Below, in pieces: positions 25,380-34,587 of a stretch of DNA of 64,000 nt. The position numbers and the translations under genes are program-made. The DNA is from JAVBKU01 sp031553875 (GTDB lineage Bacteria; Bacteroidota; Bacteroidia; Bacteroidales; Rikenellaceae). The notes below the pieces were generated by a model. It made no database searches. It saw only the letters and a list, made by a program, of their open reading frames with translations, and was not told where the DNA came from. The stretch lies in the NCBI GenBank assembly GCA_031553875.1, contig JAVBKU010000004.1, positions 248,001 to 312,000 of the forward strand, written 5' to 3'. Each line of letters begins with the position of its first letter. The first letter of the stretch is position 1.

Positions 25380-26369
25380 ATGGGATACGAACCTTCACCG
25401 AGGCGCTACGCCGATATGTCATACCGCCGATGCGGCGACCGTGGACTGAAACTGCCCGCCATAGCACTGGGCATGTGGCAGAATTTCGGCAGCAGCGGTG
25501 ATTTTGAGAAAGGCAGGCGCATACTCCGCACCGCTTTCGACAACGGGATCACCTATATCGACCTCGCCAACAACTACGGTCCGCCTCCCGGACAGGCGGA
25601 GATTAACTTCGGCAAATATTTCGCCCACGACCTCAAGCCTTTCCGCGACGAGCTGATAATATCGACCAAGGCGGGCTACACCATGTGGGACGGGCCTTAC
25701 GGCGATTGGGGATCGCGGAAATACTTAGTGGCCAGTTGCGACCAGAGTCTGAAACGCATGGGGCTCGACTACGTGGATATATTCTACTCGCACCGTTACG
25801 ACCCCGAGACGCCGCTGGAAGAGACCATGGGAGCGCTCGATTATATAGTTCGCAGCGGAAGGGCTCTCTACGCCGCGCTCTCCAACTATCCCGCCGAACA
25901 GTTCGTAGAGGCTGTAAAAATACTCGAGCGCTTAGGAACGCCGTGCTTAGCACACCAGATAAAATATTCTATGCTGGTGCGCGAAATCGGGGACTCGCTT
26001 TTTCCTTTCCACAGGCAGCGCGGCACGGGATGCGTGGCGTTCTCGCCGCTGGCGCAGGGGCTGTTGAGCGACAAGTACCTGCATGGTATTCCCGATGAGT
26101 CGAGGGCTTCGCGCAGGGGTTCTACCCTATCTGTAGAGTTTATACAGAAGAATACACTTAAAGTAAGGATGCTCAATGAGATCGCCTTGCGCAGGGGGCA
26201 ATCGTTGGCGCAGATGGCTGTAGCCTGGCAATTATACGACGACAGGGTGACGTCTGTGCTTGTGGGCGTGAGTTCCGAAGTACAGCTCGGCGATAATATA
26301 GCCGCGCTCAACAACACTTCGTTCAGCGATAAAGAGCTGTTCGAGATAAATGCTATACTGAGCAGGTAG
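25380..26369 (+). CDS. Aldo/keto reductase, YghZ-like
   Basis: 329 residues from ATG 25380 (MGYEPSPRRYADMSYRRCG). A TTG further upstream is in frame but not needed. A TIM-barrel NADPH-dependent reductase with DLANNYGPPPGQAE (catalytic Tyr in NNYG), STKAGY, DYVDIFYSHRYDPETP and a C-terminal cofactor loop SVLVGVSSEVQL. It is closest in style to L-glyceraldehyde-3-phosphate reductases of the YghZ/KCNAB group, which detoxify aldehydes such as methylglyoxal. The substrate is inferred. No operon partners. Confidence 0.85.
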   Translation: MGYEPSPRRYADMSYRRCGDRGLKLPAIALGMWQNFGSSGDFEKGRRILRTAFDNGITYIDLANNYGPPPGQAEINFGKYFAHDLKPFRDELIISTKAGYTMWDGPYGDWGSRKYLVASCDQSLKRMGLDYVDIFYSHRYDPETPLEETMGALDYIVRSGRALYAALSNYPAEQFVEAVKILERLGTPCLAHQIKYSMLVREIGDSLFPFHRQRGTGCVAFSPLAQGLLSDKYLHGIPDESRASRRGSTLSVEFIQKNTLKVRMLNEIALRRGQSLAQMAVAWQLYDDRVTSVLVGVSSEVQLGDNIAALNNTSFSDKELFEINAILSR

Positions 26370-26378
26370 GTGTCTTTC

Positions 26379-26700
26379 GCACCTTTTGAACGCACAAAAG
26401 GTGCTGACCAAAATGCGCCCCGCCGATGAAGATTTCCTGAATATACGCTTGTAAATCCTAAATCCCAGAACTCCTCCTTTTAGTCTCCGCCCTGTGGGCG
26501 TTCGCCTAACGTCGTCAGACATGCTGGGAGTTTTTAACGGATTTACTGCACTTCTATTCCGGGCGTAAATGTTCGATTTCATCAGTCGTTTATCGCGACT
26601 CGGCATACTCCGCAAGCGGCCTCTGCCCTCGCTGCTCAAAACGTTCAGATGCGGGGATCTGTACAATTGACAGGGAGATTGAGAAATAGGATTATCTGGT
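26379..26700. other. Non-coding, hairpin-rich intergenic stretch
   Basis: About 330 bases with no convincing gene. It opens with a perfect hairpin GCACCTTTTG / CAAAAGGTGC (26379-26404) that lacks a T tract. Inside are several short stems: CGCCC/GGGCG, AGTCG/CGACT and CCGC/GCGG. The minus-strand translation is Arg/Ser/Lys-biased, which suggests structured RNA or a dispersed repeat rather than a protein. Confidence 0.35.
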
Positions 26701-26745
26701 ATAAATAATGAATGGACAGATAAATTCTGTCCATTCATTATTTAT
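26701..26745. terminator. Strong bidirectional hairpin terminator
   Basis: Two perfect 20-base arms (26701-26720 and 26726-26745) enclose a 5-base loop. The ends are A/T-rich on both strands. It lies 20 bp beyond the stop of the minus-strand ACT-like gene. Confidence 0.8.
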
Positions 26746-26765
26746 AATTATGTTGTTGATATATA

Positions 26766-27434
26766 CTAACTACTCGCCTGCCGCTTAACCTCCATAAGTA
26801 TGGTGAACGCGCGGTGGATATCCTCGTCGCTGATTACCACGGTGAACTCGTTGGTCGTGCTGATGACCTCGGCAATATTAATGTTATCCCAGGCCAACTC
26901 CTTGAATATATGATAGTAGACCCCCGGACAGATGGTGTTTTCCGTGGGGAGCTTAACTGTTATGGACGACAGGTTGAGCGTCTTGGCAATATTGTTTTCC
27001 GCTGCAAAAATCTCGTCGACCAGATTCACTATCGAACTGCTTACTACCAGCGTGGTTTCATAGATACCCTGCGAAAATGTGCAGAACACGTCCTTCATAT
27101 TACGTACCCTGTCGAGCAACACGGCCTGCTTCTCGTAGAGCGTGGGCGAGTTGACAAAGGCGTAGTCGGCGAGGTTGGAGCGGACGATGATATCGCCTAT
27201 GTTCTCCACCACCTTCTTGAATTTCATTGCCGACATCAGCTCCAGACGCGGCACAAGGCGGTTCAGGGCCATGATCACCGCACTGTCGTTGACCGTACGG
27301 CCTACTTTTTTCTCTATCTCCGGCTTAAGTTGGCGGGCCAGCGAGGATAGGTTGATAAGACCTTCAACCAGGGCGCCTTCAAGAAAAGGTTTCTTTTTGA
27401 TAACCTCTTCTACGGCATTAGGGATGGTAAGCAT
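26766..27434 (-). CDS. ACT-domain-like regulatory protein divergent from lysC
   Basis: 222 residues, no signal peptide. The N-terminal ~90 residues are helical and basic (MLTIPNAVEEVIKKKPFLEG ... ARQLKPEIEKKVGRTVNDSAV) and may bind DNA. The C-terminal ~70 residues read like an ACT domain (LAWDNINIAEVISTTNEFTVVISDEDIHRAFTIL), as found in aspartokinases. It faces lysC head to head over a 257-bp spacer. An amino-acid-responsive regulator of lysC is an attractive inference. The family function is not known to me. Confidence 0.65.
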   Translation of the reverse strand: MLTIPNAVEEVIKKKPFLEGALVEGLINLSSLARQLKPEIEKKVGRTVNDSAVIMALNRLVPRLELMSAMKFKKVVENIGDIIVRSNLADYAFVNSPTLYEKQAVLLDRVRNMKDVFCTFSQGIYETTLVVSSSIVNLVDEIFAAENNIAKTLNLSSITVKLPTENTICPGVYYHIFKELAWDNINIAEVISTTNEFTVVISDEDIHRAFTILMEVKRQASS

Positions 27435-27563
27435 AATCTAACGTTTAATGGAGTTACAGGTATTGAACATTGCCCCGCCAGTATTTGTTGTGTATAAAAA
27501 TGTATATTTCGTAACTTATTTGCAAAAAAACTCAAATTTTTACATAAAAACAAACGCATTGCA

Positions 27564-27571
27564 TACATTTG
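27564..27571 (+). promoter_or_regulatory. -7 element upstream of lysC
   Basis: TACATTTG is an exact TAnnTTTG match, leaving a ~115-base leader before ATG 27692. Confidence 0.55.
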
Positions 27572-27691
27572 TGCCCAGAGTCGCCATTTTGTCGATTTTT
27601 AATGTACAGACGTTTACAATTTAACTAAATAAAGGTGAATGTAACTCCCGGAATATGTGGAGGAAGCACACTGGGAATAGACAGATTTTTT

Positions 27692-29011
27692 ATGATCAAA
27701 GTTTTAAAATTCGGGGGTACATCGGTAGGCAAGCCCGAAAACATGAAGAAGGTAGCCTCGGTAGTGACCAACGAAAACGCACGTGTAACGGTACTTTCAG
27801 CCATGTCGGGTACCACCGACGCCCTGGTGAAGATTTCGTCGCTCGCCTCTGAAGGCAAGATGGCTGAGATAGCGGAAGTTATCGCGATGCTTACTGAGAA
27901 ATATAACGGTTGCGTAGACGGCCTCTTCTCTCCCGGCGACAGCAAGGAGCTCAAGAGCCGTATCGCCGACACTATGGCCCTGATAACCAGCGAAAGTCGC
28001 ACGTTCAGGGAGTACTCATCCGAGCGCCTTATTCTCGCGCAGGGAGAGCTGCTCACTTCGTTCATATTCAGCCGTTATCTCGCCTCTACAGGCAAGAAGG
28101 TCAGACTGTTGGGTGCACCCGATTTTATGGTCACCGACAAGGAGGGCAAGGTGGATACCGCCCTGCTCAAGAGTAAGCTCAAAGAGGTGGCCGCCGACGG
28201 CGACACGTTCTATATCACGCAGGGATTTATCTGCACGAACTACCGCGGTGAGATCGACAACCTGGGCCGCGGAGGCAGCGACTACAGCGCAGCGCTTATA
28301 GGGGCTGCCATAGGCGCCGGTGAGGTACAGATATGGACCGATATCGACGGCATGCACAACAACGACCCGCGTATAGTGGAGCGCACCTTCCCCATTCGCC
28401 AGATGAGCTTCGACGAAGCCGCCGAGCTGGCCTATTTCGGGGCTAAGATACTCCACCCCGCGACGATACAGCCCTGCAAGGACCTCCATATCCCCGTGCT
28501 GCTAAAGAACACGATGGACCCCGCCGCTCCCGGCACACGCATATCCGACGAGAAGGACGACAATATGGATTTCCACGCGGTGGCGGCCAAGGACGGCATC
28601 ACCGTTATCCGTATCCACTCTACGCGAATGCTTATGGCATACGGGTTTCTAAGGAAGGTATTCGAGATATTCGAGCGTTACAAGACCCCTATCGACATGA
28701 TCACCACCTCGGAAGTGGCCGTATCGCTCACAATCGACAATATATGTCACCTGGACGAAATAGAAAGCGAGCTCAAGTCGCTGGGAACTATCGAGATAGA
28801 GAAAAATAACAGTATCATCTGCGTGGTAGGTTGCATGGGCCGCCAACAATCGGGCCTCGCCGCCAGGATCATGGACAGCCTCAAGGACATTCCTCTCAAG
28901 ATGATATCGTACGGAGCGAGCCACAACAGTATGGCCCTGCTCATAGATACCGAGATCAAGAAACAAACCCTCCAGAGCTTGAACGACCACTTGTTCGACC
29001 ACAGGGACTAA
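27692..29011 (+). CDS. lysC: Aspartate kinase
   Basis: 439 residues from ATG 27692 (MIKVLKFGGTSVGKPENMKK). The 19-codon longer version has no typical kinase start. The amino-acid kinase domain shows KFGGTSVG, FICTNYRGEIDNLGRGGSDYSAAL and the Asp/Glu-rich TDIDGMHNNDPRIV. Two ACT domains at the C-terminus (VIRIHSTRMLMAYGFLRKVFEIF, ICVVGCMGRQQSG) would confer feedback control. It catalyses phosphorylation of aspartate, entry to lysine, threonine and methionine synthesis. It is monofunctional, unlike the ThrA fusion, and lies 12 bp before lysA, so this copy is probably the lysine-dedicated enzyme. Confidence 0.95.
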   Translation: MIKVLKFGGTSVGKPENMKKVASVVTNENARVTVLSAMSGTTDALVKISSLASEGKMAEIAEVIAMLTEKYNGCVDGLFSPGDSKELKSRIADTMALITSESRTFREYSSERLILAQGELLTSFIFSRYLASTGKKVRLLGAPDFMVTDKEGKVDTALLKSKLKEVAADGDTFYITQGFICTNYRGEIDNLGRGGSDYSAALIGAAIGAGEVQIWTDIDGMHNNDPRIVERTFPIRQMSFDEAAELAYFGAKILHPATIQPCKDLHIPVLLKNTMDPAAPGTRISDEKDDNMDFHAVAAKDGITVIRIHSTRMLMAYGFLRKVFEIFERYKTPIDMITTSEVAVSLTIDNICHLDEIESELKSLGTIEIEKNNSIICVVGCMGRQQSGLAARIMDSLKDIPLKMISYGASHNSMALLIDTEIKKQTLQSLNDHLFDHRD

Positions 29012-29023
29012 ACCTTAATTGCC

Positions 29024-30184
29024 ATGTTTACAAGAGAAACCATAACCCGATTCCAGTCACTGCGCACCCCGTTCTATTATTACGATATGGCGCTGCTGCG
29101 CCGTACGCTCGAAACGGTAAAGGCATCAGCCGGGCGCTACGGCTATATCGTGCATTATGCCATGAAGGCCAATTTCGACACCCGCATCCTCGAAGAGGTG
29201 AAGGCGATGGGATTCGGAGTGGATTGCGTGAGCGGCGGCGAAGTGAGAGCGGCCGTGGAGATGGGTTTTCCTGCTTCGGGCGTGGTATTCGCAGGCGTGG
29301 GCAAGAGCGATTGGGAGATCACGTACAGCCTCGAGCATGATATATTCTGCTTCAACGTAGAATCGAGCCACGAACTGCAGGTCATCAATGAGATAGCCGG
29401 CAATATGGGCCGCAAGGCGCGTATCGCCCTGAGGATCAATCCGGACGTCGATCCGATGACCCACAAGTATATTTCCACAGGCAAGGCCGACAACAAGTTC
29501 GGCATATCCTATACCGAGGTCGACGAGGTGATAACCCAGCTCGACTCTCTGAAGAACGTGGAGATAGTCGGCCTGCACTTCCATATAGGCTCCCAGATAC
29601 GCGAAATGAAGGTGTACGAGTACCTCTGCAACAGGGTCAACACTATACAGGAGTGGTTCAGGGACAGGGGTGTAAAGCTCGACCATATCAACCTCGGCGG
29701 CGGCCTGGGTATCGACTATGACAATCCCGACGGCGAGCCCATGCCCGATTTCGCGCGCCTGTTCGATATAGTTCATGCTAACCTCAATGTACCCGAGGGC
29801 GTGAGCGTGCATTTCGAGCTCGGCCGCTCTATCGTGGGCCAGTGCGGATCATTGATCTCGAGGGTATTGTATAACAAGCAGACCGCAGGAGGAAAGAACG
29901 TACTGATAATAGATGCCGGTATGACCGACCTTATCCGCCCTGCGCTCTACCAGGCTAAGCATGTGATAGAAAACCTCACTTCGACTTCGCCCCAGAAGAA
30001 GGAATACATGGTCGTGGGGCCTGTGTGCGAGTCGTCAGACACGTTTGACAAGGCCGCTGTACTGCCCGAAAGCCGCCGTGGCGATATTATCGCCCTGCGT
30101 AGCGCGGGAGCCTACGGCTCGGCCATGGCGTCGAACTACAATCTGCGCGACATAGCCCGCTCTGAGTACAGCGACAGGCTCTAA
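29024..30184 (+). CDS. lysA: Diaminopimelate decarboxylase
   Basis: 386 residues. A PLP-dependent fold-III enzyme converting meso-diaminopimelate to lysine. It has HYAMKANFD (PLP Lys), GVDCVSGGEVRAA, GLHFHIGSQI, HINLGGGLGIDY, ELGRSIVG and GPVCESSDTF (Cys of the partner active site). Second gene of a lysC-lysA unit and followed by a terminator. Confidence 0.95.
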   Translation: MFTRETITRFQSLRTPFYYYDMALLRRTLETVKASAGRYGYIVHYAMKANFDTRILEEVKAMGFGVDCVSGGEVRAAVEMGFPASGVVFAGVGKSDWEITYSLEHDIFCFNVESSHELQVINEIAGNMGRKARIALRINPDVDPMTHKYISTGKADNKFGISYTEVDEVITQLDSLKNVEIVGLHFHIGSQIREMKVYEYLCNRVNTIQEWFRDRGVKLDHINLGGGLGIDYDNPDGEPMPDFARLFDIVHANLNVPEGVSVHFELGRSIVGQCGSLISRVLYNKQTAGGKNVLIIDAGMTDLIRPALYQAKHVIENLTSTSPQKKEYMVVGPVCESSDTFDKAAVLPESRRGDIIALRSAGAYGSAMASNYNLRDIARSEYSDRL

Positions 30185-30209
30185 GAATTTGTCTTTGAAA
30201 AATGGAATG

Positions 30210-30238
30210 CTGCCCCTCACCGGGCGGCATTTCTTTTG
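30210..30238 (+). terminator. Terminator after lysA
   Basis: AATGCTGCCC pairs with GGGCGGCATT (one G-T pair) around CTCACC, followed by TCTTTT. Confidence 0.7.
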
Positions 30239-30341
30239 CCTATCGGCCTGCCCTCTCCTGGTTTTGTCGCAGCAAAGGATTTACAATATATTGTTGATTT
30301 CTTTTACTTGCTGTCGCTCCGGTTTTTCCGCATTTTTTTTG

Positions 30342-30349
30342 TAACTTTC
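30342..30349 (+). promoter_or_regulatory. Possible -7 element for pheT
   Basis: TAACTTTC (seven of eight positions of TAnnTTTG) after a run of T, about 80 bp before ATG 30431. Confidence 0.35.
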
Positions 30350-30430
30350 GCAAGTTTATACCGCGCGGGGAAAACCATCCTCAGATGGCACCGCTACGGA
30401 GTAATGCAAAATATTCAAAGTGCGATTGTT

Positions 30431-32893
30431 ATGAAGATTTCGTTGAAGTGGCTGAACGACTACATAAAGTGCGGCCTGAACAGTGAGGAAACGTCCCGCG
30501 CGCTGACCGACATAGGTTTGGAGGTCGAGTCACTCTCCCGCGTGGAGAGCATACGCGGAGGGTTGGAAAATGTGGTCATAGGCCGTGTGCTGACTTGTGA
30601 GAAACATCCCGACGCCGATAAGCTGAGCCTGACCACCGTAGACGCGGGCGAGGCCGAGCCCCTGCAAATAGTATGCGGGGCGCCCAATGTGGCCGCCGGG
30701 CAGACCGTGGTCGTAGCCAAGGTAGGCGCCACACTCTACCCCACCGGATCGGACGAGCCCTTCAAGATCAAGCGCAGTAAGATCCGCGGCGTGGAATCGC
30801 TCGGCATGATATGCGCCGAAGACGAGATAGGCCTCGGCACCTCGCACGAAGGTATAATCGTGCTTCCCGACGGCATCGCCCCGGGCACTCCCGCAAGCAA
30901 ATATTACAATATCGAGGACGATTACATCCTCGAAATAGGCCTCACGCCCAACCGCGTGGACGCCGCATCGCATTACGGCGTGGCGCGCGATCTGGCCGCA
31001 TTCCTCAAATCGCAGGGTCAGCCCTGTGAACTGAGCAGACCCTCGGTGGATAGTTTCGTAGCTAATAATGGCGATCCTGTTAAGGTGGAGGTCAAAGACC
31101 ACGACGGCGCTCCCCGATACAGCGGCGTGACCATACGCGGCGTGAAGGTAGCACCATCGCCCGAATGGCTCCAGGCCAAGCTCCGTGCCATTGGGATGAA
31201 CCCGCACAACAATATCGTCGATATCACCAACTTCGTACTTCACGAGATAGGTCAGCCGCTGCATGCTTTCGATGCCGGCAAGATCGAGGGCGGCAAGGTG
31301 GCGGTCCGCAGAGCTGCGGCCAAGGAGAAATTCGTGACCCTCGACGGCGTGGAACGCACCCTGAGCGACGAAGATCTCATGATCTGCGACGCGGTGAAGC
31401 CCTTGTGCCTTGCGGGTGTGTTCGGCGGTATCGACTCCGGAGTGAGCGAATCGACCACAAGCATATTCCTCGAAAGCGCCTACTTTAACCCCGTTAGCAT
31501 CCGCAAGAGCGCCAAGCGCCACGGACTGAACACCGACGCTTCGTTCCGCTACGAGCGCGGCGCCGACCCCGAGATCACCATATACGCCATGAAACGCGCG
31601 GCTCAGCTTATAAAGGAGCTTGCCGGAGGCGAGATAGTCGGCCCCGTGGTGGATATCTGCCCCGTGATGCCCGAACCATTCCGCTTCGAGGTGTCGATGG
31701 ATAATGTACGCCGTATGATAGGCAAACATATAGACAACGAGACCATACGCAGTATAATCACCGCCCTTGATATAAAGATCGAACATGAGAACGGCGACAT
31801 GCTCAATGTTGCCGTACCCAGGTACAGGGTCGACGTAACGAGGGAGGCCGACGTGGTTGAAGAGGTACTGCGTATCTATGGCTATAACAACGTAGAGATA
31901 CCCGTACACGTCAACTCCACGCTATCATACGCCCCCTTCCCCGACAGGGACAAGGTGGTGAATGCCCTTTCCGATATGCTTACTTCGAACGGTTACCACG
32001 AGATAATGAGCAACTCACTGACCAAGTGGAGTTACTATAATGGTATGAAAGCATACCCCGCAGAGAACTGCGTGAAGATACTCAACCCTCTGAGCCAGGA
32101 CCTTAACGTGATGCGCCAGAGCCTTGTATTCAACATGCTGGAGGCCGTTCAGCTCAACGCCAACCGCCGCAACGCCGACCTCAAGCTATACGAATTCGGC
32201 AATTGCTACTATTACGACGCAGAGAAGGTGTCGGCGGAAAACTCCCTCGCCCCTTACCGCGAAGAGGCGCGCCTGGCAATGGCCGTGACCGGTAACGATA
32301 CGCAGGCCACATGGAATATCAAGGGCCAGCGCACTAATTTCTTCGTGCTGAAAGGCATGGTGGAAAAGGTATTGAAGCGTTTCGGCATGGACGTGTACAA
32401 CCTGCGCATGGAGACATGCGACAGCGACCTATACAGCGAAGCGGTGGAATTGCGCCTCGGCGATAAGAAGTTCATGGAGATGGGCGTAATATCGGGCAAA
32501 CTTAAGAACGCCTTCGATATAAAGAATGATGTGTATTTCCTCGAAATGAACTTCGACATATTGCTTCGCAGCCTCAAAAAGCACAAGATAACCGCAAGCG
32601 AGCTCTCTAAATACCCCGAAGTGAAACGCGACTTGGCCCTGCTGGTAGATGAGAGCGTATCGTTCTCGCAACTGCGCAAGATAGCCCTCGGCGCCGAACG
32701 CAAGCTGCTCAAGAGCGTGTCGCTGTTCGACGTGTACCAGGGCGATAAGCTGGAGAGCGGCAAGAAATCATATGCACTCAGCTTTATCCTCGAAGATACC
32801 ACGGCGACGCTCACCGATGCCGCGATCGAAAAGGTGATGAGCAACCTCGTCGCCCAGTTCGAGAAACAGGCAGGAGCACAGGTAAGGTCATAG
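30431..32893 (+). CDS. pheT: Phenylalanine-tRNA ligase beta subunit
   Basis: 820 residues from ATG 30431 (MKISLKWLNDYIKCGLN, the family's usual beginning). The in-frame TTG 65 codons upstream lies before the probable promoter. Domains in order: EMAP-like tRNA-binding fold (~40-155), B3/B4 editing domain, B5, catalytic-like core (LNPLSQDLNVMRQSL) and C-terminal anticodon-binding FDX-ACB domain (YPEVKRDLALLVDESVSF). It pairs with PheS, which is not in the window. guaA follows after 23 bp. Confidence 0.96.
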   Translation: MKISLKWLNDYIKCGLNSEETSRALTDIGLEVESLSRVESIRGGLENVVIGRVLTCEKHPDADKLSLTTVDAGEAEPLQIVCGAPNVAAGQTVVVAKVGATLYPTGSDEPFKIKRSKIRGVESLGMICAEDEIGLGTSHEGIIVLPDGIAPGTPASKYYNIEDDYILEIGLTPNRVDAASHYGVARDLAAFLKSQGQPCELSRPSVDSFVANNGDPVKVEVKDHDGAPRYSGVTIRGVKVAPSPEWLQAKLRAIGMNPHNNIVDITNFVLHEIGQPLHAFDAGKIEGGKVAVRRAAAKEKFVTLDGVERTLSDEDLMICDAVKPLCLAGVFGGIDSGVSESTTSIFLESAYFNPVSIRKSAKRHGLNTDASFRYERGADPEITIYAMKRAAQLIKELAGGEIVGPVVDICPVMPEPFRFEVSMDNVRRMIGKHIDNETIRSIITALDIKIEHENGDMLNVAVPRYRVDVTREADVVEEVLRIYGYNNVEIPVHVNSTLSYAPFPDRDKVVNALSDMLTSNGYHEIMSNSLTKWSYYNGMKAYPAENCVKILNPLSQDLNVMRQSLVFNMLEAVQLNANRRNADLKLYEFGNCYYYDAEKVSAENSLAPYREEARLAMAVTGNDTQATWNIKGQRTNFFVLKGMVEKVLKRFGMDVYNLRMETCDSDLYSEAVELRLGDKKFMEMGVISGKLKNAFDIKNDVYFLEMNFDILLRSLKKHKITASELSKYPEVKRDLALLVDESVSFSQLRKIALGAERKLLKSVSLFDVYQGDKLESGKKSYALSFILEDTTATLTDAAIEKVMSNLVAQFEKQAGAQVRS

Positions 32894-32916
32894 ACATCCA
32901 AAGAAAACCCAACCAT

Positions 32917-34446
32917 ATGCAAGAGAAAATCCTAATTATCGATTTCGGCTCGCAGTACACACAGCTTATCGCCCGCAGGGTGCGCGAGCTAAACGTCTAT
33001 TGCGAGATACATCCGTTCAACCACCTCCCCTCTATCGACGCCTCCATCAAGGGCGTGATCCTCTCGGGAAGCCCCTTCTCCGTGGGCGACAAGCAAGCCC
33101 CTGTGATCGACCTGTCGGGCATCAAGGGCCGCCTGCCGCTTCTGGGTGTGTGCTACGGCGCGCAGTATATGTCGCACCACTTCGGTGGCGAGGTAAAACC
33201 CTCCGGTTCAAGGGAATACGGCAGGGCCATGTTGTCGGTGACCGAACCCGGCGATCCCCTGTTCAAGGGCATGACTCCCACAACGCAAGTGTGGATGTCG
33301 CACGGCGATACCATCGTGAAGATTCCCGGCGATTATAAGATCATAGCCAGCACGCCCGACGTGCCTGTAGCCGCCTACCACGTGAGCGGCGAGCAGACTT
33401 GGGGTATACAGTTCCACCCCGAGGTGTACCACTCCACCGAAGGCAAGCAGCTGCTGGACAACTTCGTGTCGGGCGTCTGCGGATGCTCGCAGGGTTGGAC
33501 TCCCGCCTCGTTTATCGAAACCACGATCAAGGAACTGCGCGAGCAGCTCGGCAACGATAAGGTGGTGCTCGGTCTTTCGGGTGGCGTCGACTCCTCGGTA
33601 GCGGCAGAACTGCTCCATCAGGCCATCGGCAGCAACCTGATATGTATATTCGTCGACCACGGCCTGCTGCGCAAGAATGAATTTTCGAGTGTATTGGAAT
33701 CGTATAAATCTATGGGGCTGAACGTTATCGGCGTGAATGCCGCTGACAAATTCCTGGGCGACCTCAAGGGCATAACCGAGCCCGAGGCCAAGCGCAAGGT
33801 GATCGGCCGCGACTTTATCGAGGTGTTCGACGCCGAAGCGATGAAGCTCAAGGACGTGAAGTGGCTCGCGCAGGGTACGATATACCCCGACGTTATAGAA
33901 TCTATCTCGGTTAACGGCCCCTCGGCCACCATCAAGTCGCACCACAACGTGGGCGGCCTCCCCGAGAAAATGAACCTCAAGATAGTGGAACCCCTCCGCC
34001 TCCTGTTCAAGGACGAGGTGCGCAGGGTCGGCCGCCAATTGAATATGCCGGAAATAATCCTCGGACGCCACCCCTTCCCCGGCCCCGGCCTCGGTATTCG
34101 TATTCTGGGTGAGGTTACAGCCGAAAAGGTGCGTATCCTGCAGGATGCCGACAAGGTATTCATCGACGGTCTGCGCGAATACGGACTTTACGACAAGGTA
34201 TGGCAGGCGGGCGTGATGCTCCTGCCGGTACAGTCGGTGGGCGTGATGGGCGACGAGCGTACATATGAGAATTGCGTGGCTCTCAGGGCTGTAACATCCA
34301 CCGACGGCATGACCGCCGACTGGGTGCACCTCCCCTACGAGTTCCTGGCCAAGATGTCCAACGACATCATCAACAAGGTCAGGGGTATAAACCGTGTGGT
34401 GTACGACATCAGCTCAAAGCCGCCCGCAACTATCGAGTGGGAATAA
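32917..34446 (+). CDS. guaA: GMP synthase (glutamine-hydrolysing)
   Basis: 509 residues. The N-terminal class-I glutamine amidotransferase has LLGVCYGAQYM (catalytic Cys) and GIQFHPEVYHS (catalytic His/Glu). The ATP-pyrophosphatase domain has the PP-loop LSGGVDSSVAA. The C-terminal dimerisation domain ends KPPATIEWE. It converts XMP to GMP. Complete. Confidence 0.97.
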   Translation: MQEKILIIDFGSQYTQLIARRVRELNVYCEIHPFNHLPSIDASIKGVILSGSPFSVGDKQAPVIDLSGIKGRLPLLGVCYGAQYMSHHFGGEVKPSGSREYGRAMLSVTEPGDPLFKGMTPTTQVWMSHGDTIVKIPGDYKIIASTPDVPVAAYHVSGEQTWGIQFHPEVYHSTEGKQLLDNFVSGVCGCSQGWTPASFIETTIKELREQLGNDKVVLGLSGGVDSSVAAELLHQAIGSNLICIFVDHGLLRKNEFSSVLESYKSMGLNVIGVNAADKFLGDLKGITEPEAKRKVIGRDFIEVFDAEAMKLKDVKWLAQGTIYPDVIESISVNGPSATIKSHHNVGGLPEKMNLKIVEPLRLLFKDEVRRVGRQLNMPEIILGRHPFPGPGLGIRILGEVTAEKVRILQDADKVFIDGLREYGLYDKVWQAGVMLLPVQSVGVMGDERTYENCVALRAVTSTDGMTADWVHLPYEFLAKMSNDIINKVRGINRVVYDISSKPPATIEWE

Positions 34447-34550
34447 TTATTCTGCTTGAAAATTTATAGTCGTTATTGTATGTAATCATGCATCGACACT
34501 TTAGGTATTGCCCTTATATACATTAAGGGTCAGCCACATAGCACTGCAAC

Positions 34551-34581
34551 TAATAAAGGGGCCATCGCGCCCCTTATTAAA
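34551..34581 (+). terminator. Terminator between guaA and the MATE gene
   Basis: TAATAAAGGGGCC and GCGCCCCTTATTA form a stem around ATC, with A/T-rich flanks on both sides. Confidence 0.65.
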
Positions 34582-34587
34582 TTAAAC

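Noticed and set aside
26232..26738. Minus-strand frame of 168 codons with Arg/Ser-rich sequence
   Set aside because: It overlaps the aldo/keto reductase end and hairpins. Composition suggests structured RNA or repeat, not protein.
30530..31909. A 459-codon open frame on the minus strand
   Set aside because: It lies inside pheT with no motif. Such long antisense frames are common in GC-rich coding DNA.
33208..34329. A 373-codon open frame on the minus strand
   Set aside because: Antisense shadow of guaA, no domain or ribosome binding support.
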